Assembly: GCF_000721495.1 (NCBI RefSeq)
Contig: NZ_JOHY01000052.1
Span: 1 to 43,913, forward strand
Reading direction: 5' to 3'
Length of the DNA: 43,913 bases
Source of the DNA: Streptomyces sp. NRRL F-5123
Lineage (GTDB): Bacteria; Actinomycetota; Actinomycetes; Streptomycetales; Streptomycetaceae
The notes below the pieces were generated by a model that was given only the letters and a program-made list of their open reading frames with translations, was not told where the DNA came from and searched no databases. Shown piece after piece: positions 1-6,567 of the stretch (the first letter of the stretch is position 1; the number at the start of each line of letters is the position of its first letter). Position numbers and translations under genes: made by a program.

Positions 1-44
1 GCCGCACCGGCCAACTCAGGCACGGACTCGTGCTCGATCGTCAT
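1..44 (-). CDS. N-terminal fragment of a gene leaving the left edge
   Basis: Reading leftward from the ATG at 44 gives MTIEHESVPELAGA before the window ends. A six-codon reading frame (METPSE, stop) lies just upstream and ends four bases before this ATG. Only 14 codons are visible, so no family can be assigned. It would be divergent from the operon that begins at 414. The call rests on an ATG with an open frame only. Confidence 0.3.
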   Translation of the reverse strand, partial: MTIEHESVPELAGA

Positions 45-413
45 CTCACTCACTTGGCGTCTCCATGATCAACAGATCCGCCGTTTATTAGACACTCCCT
101 TGGATTCAGTTGTATCCAGCGAGTTACGTACCGTCGCGGGAGGATCTCGGGTCTTCTCCAGTGCTGATCGCAGACGGTCTTTCTGTTGGTGGAACTGTAC
201 ACGAGCCATACTTGCTTATACATCTTCGATGGTAGTCACACGTCCGAAAGAGTGTCCTTAACTTTGCCAGGCTCCTCTCCTTCTTGCGCTCCTGCAAGCC
301 AGCGACAGTAGCCCGACCTGTGCAGTGACTTCCAGGAGCGGGCGTCCAGTTGCTGCTGGCGCCAGAATGTTGCAACCTGGTTGAGACGAACCAATTCTCC
401 AGAGGGAGGCACC
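45..413. other. Intergenic region, relatively AT-rich
   Basis: No convincing gene is seen here. The stretch is clearly more AT-rich than the rest of the window and should hold the promoter of the operon beginning at 414 and possibly that of the leftward fragment at the edge. I could not pick a -35/-10 pair with confidence. An AGGGAGG ribosome-binding site lies at its end (403-409). Confidence 0.4.
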
Positions 414-671
414 GTGACGTCACCCGGTACCGGGCCCGGCAGCGAACACGAATCCGAAAGCATGCGACGTGCGATAGCCGAAGCAGAGTCCGAGATCTAT
501 GAGCACGTCCAGCACCTTCACGACGAGGGTGTAATCGATTTGGATGCCCCTGCGCGGGACGTCATTGACGTACTCGACCAGCGGTATCCGCGGCGGGCGA
601 GTGACATCAAGGCCCAGGCTGGCGGCTATTGGCTCGCCGGCGACCAGGGTTGGTGCGACCACCTGCAGTAG
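414..671 (+). CDS. Small acidic protein A of a paralogous pair (85 aa)
   Basis: I chose the GTG at 414 because AGGGAGG sits five bases upstream; a TTG at 381 in the same frame has no such site. The protein is acidic. Residues 14-40 look like an amphipathic helix, followed by the block DEGVIDLDAPARDVIDVL and a tail with GGYWLAGDQGWCDHLQ. The next gene encodes the same central block with a different tail. A conserved N-terminal part followed by a variable Cys/Trp-containing tail resembles ribosomal peptide precursors, but it could equally be a small regulatory or partner protein. I do not recognise a named family. It is first of four closely packed rightward genes and uses more A/T-ending codons than genes further right. 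Confidence 0.75.
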   Translation: MTSPGTGPGSEHESESMRRAIAEAESEIYEHVQHLHDEGVIDLDAPARDVIDVLDQRYPRRASDIKAQAGGYWLAGDQGWCDHLQ

Positions 672-691
672 AGAGAGAAAGGTGACTTCCC

Positions 692-910
692 ATGGAAAAC
701 AAGCACCCTGCCTCACGCCCTAGTCGTGAAGAAATGGAACAGCAGATAGGGCGCTTGCAGGACGCGGGAATGATAGACCTCGACGCCCCGTTGAGGGATG
801 TTGTCCCCGAGCTTGCACGCAACATGGCGCGCTACCGTCAAGGAGAACGCGCGTGGTGGGTATGTGCTTCGGGCGACGACCCCCATGCCGTATGTGAGTG
901 TGACCTGTGA
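692..910 (+). CDS. Small acidic protein B of a paralogous pair (72 aa)
   Basis: ATG start 20 bp after the previous stop, with a GAAAGGTGA-type ribosome-binding site. Residues 15-42 contain MEQQIGRLQDAGMIDLDAP followed by LRDVVPEL, matching the first small protein (DEGVIDLDAPARDVIDVL). The tail differs: RAWWVCASGDDPHAVCECDL has three Cys and two Trp. Its stop codon overlaps the next start (GTGA at 907-910), so translation of the two is probably coupled. The duplicated small gene, divergent tail and coupling to a larger protein suggest substrate or partner and enzyme, but function is unknown. Confidence 0.75.
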   Translation: MENKHPASRPSREEMEQQIGRLQDAGMIDLDAPLRDVVPELARNMARYRQGERAWWVCASGDDPHAVCECDL

Positions 911-1818
911 CCGATCGCGCCACGGTGGAGCAGGTTGTAGAAGGGTCGATGAGTTGGATAGGAAAGAACCTGTCCCAATTCGACCCTTTCAAAAACGGCG
1001 AGCTGAGCGGATTGTGTGAAATCCCGCTGTCGGAGCTGGCGATCCTCACTCTGTCTGCCCAGCACTGCCTGGGGACCGTGGACCCGTCCGTAGTCGCGCG
1101 GTTCTTGGACTCCCTGGAGGCCGCCAACCACTCCCCAACCTACCGTGAACGCCCGTTCCGAGAGCCGGAAACCATGGTGCCCCACCTTGTGGTCGCGGCG
1201 GCTCTCGAACGGGGTGGGAGACTCGACGGGCGTGAGTTCCGGACATCGTTCGAAAGGCTGGTGGAGGTGAGCTCGGTGACAGCTCCTGCGCTCCCTCCTC
1301 ACCGGATGATGGAGCTTCACCATGCACTCGACCTAAGCGGGGTAAACCACCGTCTGCCTTCTTATCAAATGCTGTATCGGCGAACGATGGCGGCACAGCC
1401 GGTGAATCCCATCTATGTGTCTCGAGCAGAATCCTATGTCCTCACCCACGTCATCTTCTATGCAGCTGACCTAGGACATCGCCCAGCCGAAGGGATAAGC
1501 GAGGATGAAATAAAAAGACTCGCAAAACTCGTTCGCTCGCTTCTAGGCATGTATATCATCGCTTGCGACTGGGACCTGACAGCTGAACTGCTTCTTTCGG
1601 CCCAATGTCTACGGCAACCGACTCGTTTTGATGACCTCGGGTGGGAAGCTCTGGCCTCGGCACAACGCCCGGACGGCGCGGTTCCCGGCCTGCGGGCCCG
1701 CCTGAGGGAGGACCAGGTGACGGGCAGCGGCATGGGGGCCGAGTCGGAGGCCGAATCCTGCTACCACACGACTCTCGTATCAGCGTTGGCTGGCCTTGCA
1801 GTGCTGAGCGGTCGCTGA
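907..1818 (+). CDS. Helical protein with QxxDG motif, DUF6895-like (303 aa)
   Basis: GTG start overlapping the preceding stop. The protein is predicted mostly helical with no signal peptide or membrane segment. Visible marks are SYVLTHVIFYAADLG (about residue 180), ACDWDLTAELLLSAQCL (about 220), ASAQRPDGAVPG (about 250) and CYHTTLVSALAGLAVL near the C-terminus. The AQxPDGxxPG segment resembles the QW repeat of alpha/alpha-barrel terpene-cyclase-like folds, and the overall pattern resembles the uncharacterised actinobacterial DUF6895 family as I remember it. No catalytic DXDD-type acid motif is evident, so I do not call it a cyclase. The next gene appears to share this fold, and both follow the two small paralogues. 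Confidence 0.7.
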   Translation: MTDRATVEQVVEGSMSWIGKNLSQFDPFKNGELSGLCEIPLSELAILTLSAQHCLGTVDPSVVARFLDSLEAANHSPTYRERPFREPETMVPHLVVAAALERGGRLDGREFRTSFERLVEVSSVTAPALPPHRMMELHHALDLSGVNHRLPSYQMLYRRTMAAQPVNPIYVSRAESYVLTHVIFYAADLGHRPAEGISEDEIKRLAKLVRSLLGMYIIACDWDLTAELLLSAQCLRQPTRFDDLGWEALASAQRPDGAVPGLRARLREDQVTGSGMGAESEAESCYHTTLVSALAGLAVLSGR

Positions 1819-1832
1819 AGGAGACGGAGCAG

Positions 1833-2693
1833 ATGCCAAAACGTCACTGCAGTGTGGACCGGGCAACCAAGTTCATCTTCGAGACCGCGCACCTTCCAGC
1901 CGCCTCAGCGAAGCACCAACTGCAGTCGCTGTTGGGCTTGTCAATCGCAGAGAAGGCCAAGGTGCCTGACGCTGCCTCATTCGCTGATGTGATGGCTACG
2001 CAGGTCAACCAGACGCTTGCGCGTGAAATAGCCGATGGGACATTCGACCCATTTGCTCAGGACGCGAAATTGCTGGTGCTGGGTTGTGACATCATGCGAA
2101 GGCGAGGTGTCGAGTCCTCAGTATTGGTTTCATTCACCCAGGACACAACACGCGCACTGCGCAACTTGGACACTATTCCGACACAGCTGAAAGGCCTGGC
2201 GTACCTCCTGGATGCTGTGAACGGAGGACCGTCTCTGATAGGTCACCAGAGCGACAGTGATCTGCCGCCCCTTGGTCAATCACTGTTGTTGGCCGACTCC
2301 GCCAAGATACAACAGCTGTGCAATGCGGTAGCAGGGGTGACGCTTTTCGGTTCACGAGAGGCTTCGGGTGCCACTGACGATCTTATGGATTCACTGTCCG
2401 TGCTCGCCCTGCAAAAACTCCGAGAGTATGATTTCATTCTTGGATCCGCCCTACTGCGGACCCTCGCATACCTCAAGTCTGGCGACTCCGAGACTTTCGA
2501 TTACGCGGCGACATATCTGGAGTCCCAGCAGAAGGACGACGGCAGGTTCGGCTACTATGCACGCGAGTTGACGGAGGGGCCGGATCTGCCAGATGCGGAT
2601 CTGGATATCTTCCTTCCCGTGGCGGTTTCCGTGACGTGGGCACTGGCAGAGATGACCGTGCCGGACCTTCAGGTCGTAGCTCCTCGCTCGTGA
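1833..2693 (+). CDS. Second helical protein with QxxDGxFG motif (286 aa)
   Basis: I chose the ATG at 1833: GGAG-type sequences lie just upstream, and 14 bp separate it from the previous stop. The upstream reading frame is only a shadow. The protein is soluble and helix-rich. Near the C-terminus, YLESQQKDDGRFGYY is a good QW-like motif, followed by DLDIFLPVAVSVTWALAE, parallel to the end of the preceding protein. The two are therefore probably distant relatives with an alpha/alpha-barrel fold. The last 25 bp overlap the convergent gene on the other strand. It closes the four-gene operon. The biochemical role is unknown. Confidence 0.7.
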   Translation: MPKRHCSVDRATKFIFETAHLPAASAKHQLQSLLGLSIAEKAKVPDAASFADVMATQVNQTLAREIADGTFDPFAQDAKLLVLGCDIMRRRGVESSVLVSFTQDTTRALRNLDTIPTQLKGLAYLLDAVNGGPSLIGHQSDSDLPPLGQSLLLADSAKIQQLCNAVAGVTLFGSREASGATDDLMDSLSVLALQKLREYDFILGSALLRTLAYLKSGDSETFDYAATYLESQQKDDGRFGYYARELTEGPDLPDADLDIFLPVAVSVTWALAEMTVPDLQVVAPRS

Positions 2694-2938
2694 AGTTCGC
2701 TGAGCTGGCTGGCCGTTGTTGAGAGGCATCCCTCTGCAACGTGTCGAATGCGTGCCGCTTCCTCTTGGTCGAGCATCCAATAGGAAAGGCTGTGGATGCT
2801 GACGGCTGCCATCATGTCATGGATGGCGGGGGGGAAGTTGATCGGCCCGGGTCCTCCACCGGGCGGGTGGGGCCATTGGTGCAAGTCCCAAACGAGCCTG
2901 GGCCACCAGGGAGGGCACAGGGGGATTTCTTCCGTCAT
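2669..2938 (-). CDS. Small hypothetical protein (89 aa)
   Basis: ATG at 2938 with a strong AAGGAG eight bases upstream decides the start. It begins MTEEIPLCPPWWPRLVWDL, is rich in Pro and Trp near the N-terminus, and has a helical second half. It seems to be one of the short streptomycete proteins with a PPWWPRLxWDL opening, for which I know no function. Its 3' end overlaps the 3' end of the rightward operon by 25 bp, so expression of the two would interfere or pair antisense. Confidence 0.65.
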   Translation of the reverse strand: MTEEIPLCPPWWPRLVWDLHQWPHPPGGGPGPINFPPAIHDMMAAVSIHSLSYWMLDQEEAARIRHVAEGCLSTTASQLSELHERGATT

Positions 2939-3203
2939 GCTTGCTCCTTCGTAGAGGTAGATCATCTCGACGCTATGTCAGCGTGCCGGTTGTGTAGGAG
3001 AGGACTGCCAAGGAGTCAGGAAAAGAGCACTCGATTGGACGGCACACGACCAAGACAGCGTCTGTCCCAGAGGGCGGTTCGCGAGTGCATGTCCATTTCG
3101 GATATGGCGAAGCCCTTCAGTGGCGCGTGGGCGCGGCGGGTCAATAACTTGGCTGGAGGATGGCCGAGGGGCCCGATGACATGGCCGGCAAAGATGCGTC
3201 ACG

Positions 3204-3857
3204 ATGATCACCATGACCGACGGACTTACATGGCTTGCTGCTCCTCGGTCGATCGCCTTCGGTGGCTACAGCGTGGTGCTCGCTCGGGGGCTGGGCACCG
3301 AAGAGCTGGTGACTCGGCTGACCGCGTCGGTGTTCGGGCCGACGCGTACGGCGCGTGTTCTGGGCCGCCTCACCGGCAAGGATCTGATCGATGTCGTGGA
3401 GGAGGGGCCCTGGGCCCCCTACCCTGCAATAGGTCTGCGTTATGGAGAGTTCGGCGAGCTTGTCTTTGTGATCAAGTACGGTGGCTGGCAGGCGGAGTTC
3501 GGACGGCAGCCACCCGTTTCGCGGGGTGGCGCACACGTCTTCCAGCTGGAGTTCGAAGAGGAGAACGGTAAGCCTGTACCGCCTCAGTTCTCCTACTTTC
3601 ATGACGATCGTCTTATGTGTTCCTTCAATCTCCACCTGGACCGTTCATGGGGATACAACGGCGTGAACGGTGATCGCGAGGTGGCGGAACGCGTTGAGGG
3701 GATGCTGGCTGATGCTGGCCTGCCAGACGCCACCGTGCCTCGCCGTGAGGTGCACCGCACTACATTGGAGATCATCGAACGATGCTTCGGCCTCACCCTG
3801 CCGCGGGGGCAGGTCCTGGAGGCGAAACTCCCCGCTGTGGTCCTGGAAACCGCGTAG
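3204..3857 (+). CDS. DUF6461-like protein (217 aa)
   Basis: Starts MITMTDGLTWLAAP; the ATG at 3213 is a possible alternative start, and neither has a strong ribosome-binding site. The sequence TWLAAPRSIAFGGYSVVLARGLGTEELVTRL, with a later GELVFVIKYGGWQAEFG, follows the pattern of the actinobacterial DUF6461 family. Members are soluble, about 200 aa, often present in many copies per genome, and have no established function. It stands alone between the small gene at 2669-2938 and transposon remnants. Confidence 0.75.
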   Translation: MITMTDGLTWLAAPRSIAFGGYSVVLARGLGTEELVTRLTASVFGPTRTARVLGRLTGKDLIDVVEEGPWAPYPAIGLRYGEFGELVFVIKYGGWQAEFGRQPPVSRGGAHVFQLEFEEENGKPVPPQFSYFHDDRLMCSFNLHLDRSWGYNGVNGDREVAERVEGMLADAGLPDATVPRREVHRTTLEIIERCFGLTLPRGQVLEAKLPAVVLETA

Positions 3858-3918
3858 TCGACGAACTCCAACTGGAGCGGATGGTCACATCGAGGTGAGT
3901 CTGCAGGCTGCTGGCCGC

Positions 3919-4317
3919 TCACTGCTTCCTGGTGAAGCTGCCGCTGTCGGCCTCGGTAAGGATCCCCAGTTTGACCAGGCGTTTCAGCTTGACGCGGGCG
4001 CCTTCGACGTTCTTCGGCAGGAGTCCGTGGCCGCGGGCTTCGCAGACCTCCTTGGCCTGTAGTGACCCGGTCGTGTGGTTGAAGGCGGCGAGGATGCGGG
4101 GGTAGTCCGGGTGCTCGGGCAAGTCCGGTCCGACGGCCAGGAGCCGGTCAGCGACGCCCGTGACGGTCTTGCGGGTGATCGTGAGGTGCTCCAGGTGCGT
4201 CTCGGCCTCCCGCAGCCGGGTCTGAAGGTCGTCGATCTGTGCGCGGAGGTCGTCGGTCAGGGCCCGGGCGGCGTCATGCTGGAGGTCCAGGGCTTCGCGC
4301 AGGGGCCGAATGTTCAT
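3919..4317 (-). CDS. Coiled-coil accessory protein coupled to a degraded transposase (132 aa)
   Basis: ATG at 4317 overlaps the stop of the transposase remnant upstream (ATGA at 4314-4317), so the two were read as one unit. Residues 1-55 form a long charged coiled coil (QIDDLQTRLREAETHLEHL). Residues 80-130 look like a small winged-helix-type domain (LQAKEVCEARGHGLLPKNV, then ARVKLKRLVKLGILTE). I know this type of gene as a frequent companion of IS5-type transposases in Streptomyces. A role as accessory DNA-binding protein is plausible but unproven. The frame is intact although its transposase is broken. Confidence 0.7.
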   Translation of the reverse strand: MNIRPLREALDLQHDAARALTDDLRAQIDDLQTRLREAETHLEHLTITRKTVTGVADRLLAVGPDLPEHPDYPRILAAFNHTTGSLQAKEVCEARGHGLLPKNVEGARVKLKRLVKLGILTEADSGSFTRKQ

Positions 4318-4895
4318 GCCGGCATCGCCGGCACCGTACGCCAAGTGGGGGTGTTCGCGCCGACGAGGCGTCGGACCACGACGTGGGTCATCGCCCAGTA
4401 GACGCGGGAGGCGGAAGTGGAGGGGCGGTGCTCGTAGTCACGGACCAGGCGCCGGTGCAGTATCAAAACCCCGCAGGTCTGCTCGACCCTCCACCGCTTC
4501 GGCTGTGGCACGAACCCCTTTGCCTGCGGGTTGCGTGCGACGATCTCAACGTCGATTCCCAGTCCGGCGCCGTGCTCGACGACCTTGTTCCTGAAGCCCC
4601 GGTCGACCAGGGCTTTGCGGACGGTACCGCCGGTCTACTCGACGGCCCGGTCCAGCAAGGCCGTGCCCGTGGCGTTGTCGTGCGTGTTCGCGGCGAGGAC
4701 GACGACCGCGATGACCAGGCCGAGTACGTCCACGGCCAGGCCACGTTTGCGGCCCGAGACTCGTTTCGCCGGATCGTGACCGGTCGTGGAGGCGGGGACC
4801 CCGGCGGCCACATGGAGGCTCTGGGTGTCCAGCACCACCAGGGTCGGGTCCTCTCATCGCCGGGAGCGTTCGCGGACCTGGCAGCGCAGGAGTTC
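4314..4895 (-). pseudogene. IS5-type transposase, truncated with internal stops
   Basis: Reading leftward, the C-terminal two thirds of a DDE transposase can be followed: EDPTLVVLDTQSLHVAAGV, ASTTGHDPAKRVSGRKRGLA, then DVLGLVIAVVVLAAN, ALVDRGFRNKVVEHGAGLGI and PQPKRWRVEQTCGVLILHRR. In-frame stops occur near 4856 and 4635. The 5' part is missing at the boundary with the next element (4896). Sequence beyond that element's right end (6468 on) does not resume the transposase, so this was not a simple clean insertion. The 3' end is coupled to the coiled-coil gene. Confidence 0.8.
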
Positions 4896-4916
4896 AGGGC
4901 CTGTCCGGCGGATCTT
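4896..4916 (+). repeat. Left terminal inverted repeat
   Basis: 21 bases beginning AGGGCCTGTCCGGCGG, the exact reverse complement of 6447-6467. It marks the left end of the element. The repeat abuts the truncated leftward transposase remnant. Confidence 0.85.
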
Positions 4917-4950
4917 ATGACCGTCCGACGATGGGATCGTTGCTCTGGTC

Positions 4951-5831
4951 GTGGGGCGGGGAGATCCGACGAACGACGAGTGGATGCGGCTTGAGCCGCA
5001 TCTGCCGAAGTCCGGTGGTCGGGACGGTCAGTGGTGCGACCACCGTCGGGTGATCAACGGGATCGTGTTCCGGATCCGGACCGGAGTCCCCTGGCGTGAC
5101 CTGCCCGAGCGGTTCGGCAGTTGGAAGACCGTCTACGAGCGGCATCGGCGCTGGTCAGCAAACGGCACCTGGGACATGGTCTTCCAGATGGTCCTCACCG
5201 ACGCCGATGCCCGCGGTCGGGTGGACTGGAGCATGGTCAGCGTGGATCCGACCTCGTGCCGGGCCCACCAGCACGCCGCCGGTGCCCCGCGCAGAACGCC
5301 GCGAGTCTCGAAAAAAGGTCAACGCCTCGGCGGCACCGCCCCGACGAAGGACTCGGACGCTCCCGGGGCGGCCTGACCAGCAAAATCCACCTCGCCGGCG
5401 AAGGCGGACGTCGACCGCTGGCCCTGCTGATCACACCCGGACAGTGGGGCGACAGCCCGCAGTTGATCCCCGTGCTCGAACGGATCCGGGTCAAGCGGCC
5501 TGGCGGCGGGCACCCGCGTACCCGCCCCGACCACCTTGGCGGCGACAAGGCCTACAGCTCACGCCGCAACCGGCGCTACCTGCGCAGACGCCAGATCAAG
5601 CACACCATCCCCGAGCCGAAGGACCAGCGGGCCATCCGTCGGCGCCGAGGCAGCCGAGGCGGCAGGCCCACGGGCTTCGACAAGGAGATGTACCGGCGCC
5701 GCAACGAGGTCGAGCGCACGATCAACCAGCTCAAGCACTCCAGAGCCGTGGCCACCCGCTACAACAAGCGCGCCTATGTCTTCCATGGCACCGTCACCGT
5801 GGCTTCGATCCGCCTTTGGCTCAAGCCCTGA
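4951..5831 (+). CDS. IS5-type transposase, two frames joined by -1 frameshift
   Basis: The first frame (4951-5376) starts MGRGDPTNDEWMRLEPHLP and contains GIVFRIRTGVPWRDLPERFG and SVDPTSCRAHQHAAG, which holds the first catalytic Asp. The second frame continues LGRSRGGLTSKIHLAGEGG, LGGDKAYSSRRNRRYL (second Asp) and RRNEVERTINQLKHSRA (Glu), ending at 5831. The change is to the -1 frame, and a run of six A followed by GG lies at 5311-5318 where the frames overlap. That fits programmed slippage as in several IS families, giving one DDE enzyme. A simple frameshift mutation is the alternative; both halves look otherwise intact. Confidence 0.85.
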
Positions 5832-5861
5832 TCCCTTGGCCCTTCGTGGCAAGATCTGGGC

Positions 5862-6386
5862 GTGACGACGTTGTTCCTGACCGTTGGCCTGCCCGGGGCC
5901 GGAAAGACCACGAGAGCTCGACAGCTGGCCACCGAGTACAACGCGCTGCGGCTGACACCGGATGAGTGGATGCGCCCGCTGTTCGGCGACCCGCAGCCGG
6001 CAGGAAAGCGCGAGGTGCTGGAAGGACGACTGCTCTGGCTGGGCCTGGAGGCGCTGAAGCTGGGAACGAACGTGGTCCTGGATTTCGGATGCTGGTCTCG
6101 TGACGAGAGGTCCGCGATCCGCTGGTTGGTGGAGTCTGCGGGCGCGTCCTGCCAGCTCGTCTACGTGCCAGTGGACCATGAGACCCAACGCGCTCGGATC
6201 GCCCATCGTCAGTCAACCACCCCTGACCAGACCTTCGTGATGAGCGAGACGGACCTCTTGCACTGGAGGACGCTGTTCGAGGAGCCCGACGCCACAGAGC
6301 TCGACGGGCACGAGGTAGAAGGTCCGCCTCCTGGGTGGTCAGGATGGCTGGAGTGGGCCGCCGAACGGTGGCCAACGCTTGCGTAA
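5862..6386 (+). CDS. AAA_33-type P-loop kinase, passenger gene (174 aa)
   Basis: GTG start at 5862, 31 bp after the transposase stop. Walker A is at residues 9-16 (GLPGAGKTTR), followed by LTPDEWMRPLFGD and NVVLDFGCWSRDERSAI, then the lid-like HETQRARIAHRQ. This is the pattern of the small AAA_33/zeta-toxin-like nucleotide kinases common in Streptomyces; the phosphate acceptor is unknown. It lies inside the inverted repeats and reads in the same direction as the transposase, so it probably moves with the element. It is complete, with no frameshift. Confidence 0.85.
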   Translation: MTTLFLTVGLPGAGKTTRARQLATEYNALRLTPDEWMRPLFGDPQPAGKREVLEGRLLWLGLEALKLGTNVVLDFGCWSRDERSAIRWLVESAGASCQLVYVPVDHETQRARIAHRQSTTPDQTFVMSETDLLHWRTLFEEPDATELDGHEVEGPPPGWSGWLEWAAERWPTLA

Positions 6387-6446
6387 CAGTGCGGTCAGCC
6401 ATGGTGCCGCCCAGTAACGCAGCCGTGTCAGGAAGCCGAGCCCGGA

Positions 6447-6467
6447 AAGATCCGCCGGACAGGCCCT
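6447..6467 (-). repeat. Right terminal inverted repeat
   Basis: 21 bases ending CCGCCGGACAGGCCCT, exact reverse complement of 4896-4916. It follows the passenger kinase gene by 60 bp and marks the right end of the element. Confidence 0.85.
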
Positions 6468-6567
6468 AAGGGGGCTGGTTTGAGGGAATAGATCGCGTGA
6501 GTGAGACCCCCAACTTTGACCGTCCGTCAATAGGCGGACCATGCGGACGCAGAGGTCCACAGAGATG

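Larger units (their letters stand above)
4896..6467 (+). mobile_element. IS5-type insertion element carrying a passenger kinase gene
   Basis: The unit is bounded by perfect 21-bp inverted repeats (4896-4916 and 6447-6467) beginning AGGGCCTGTCCGGCGG. Inside are a transposase encoded in two overlapping frames and, beyond it, a complete P-loop kinase gene in the same orientation. No target-site duplication is obvious at the borders (GTTC on the left, AAGG on the right), consistent with rearrangement after insertion. Length is 1572 bp, clearly longer than a standard element of this type, by roughly the size of the passenger. Confidence 0.75.

Noticed and set aside
2939..3203. Possible gene between the small leftward gene and the DUF6461-like gene
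   Set aside because: The open frames here have no ribosome-binding site or recognisable sequence; it more likely holds promoters.
4239..4994. Rightward frame across the transposase remnant
   Set aside because: Antisense to the recognisable leftward transposase; no start signal or domain.
5831..5862. AAGATCTGGGCG after the transposase as an earlier right end of the element
   Set aside because: Only the first six bases match the terminal repeat, so it does not support an internal IS end; noted because it would fit a passenger captured downstream of a lost end.
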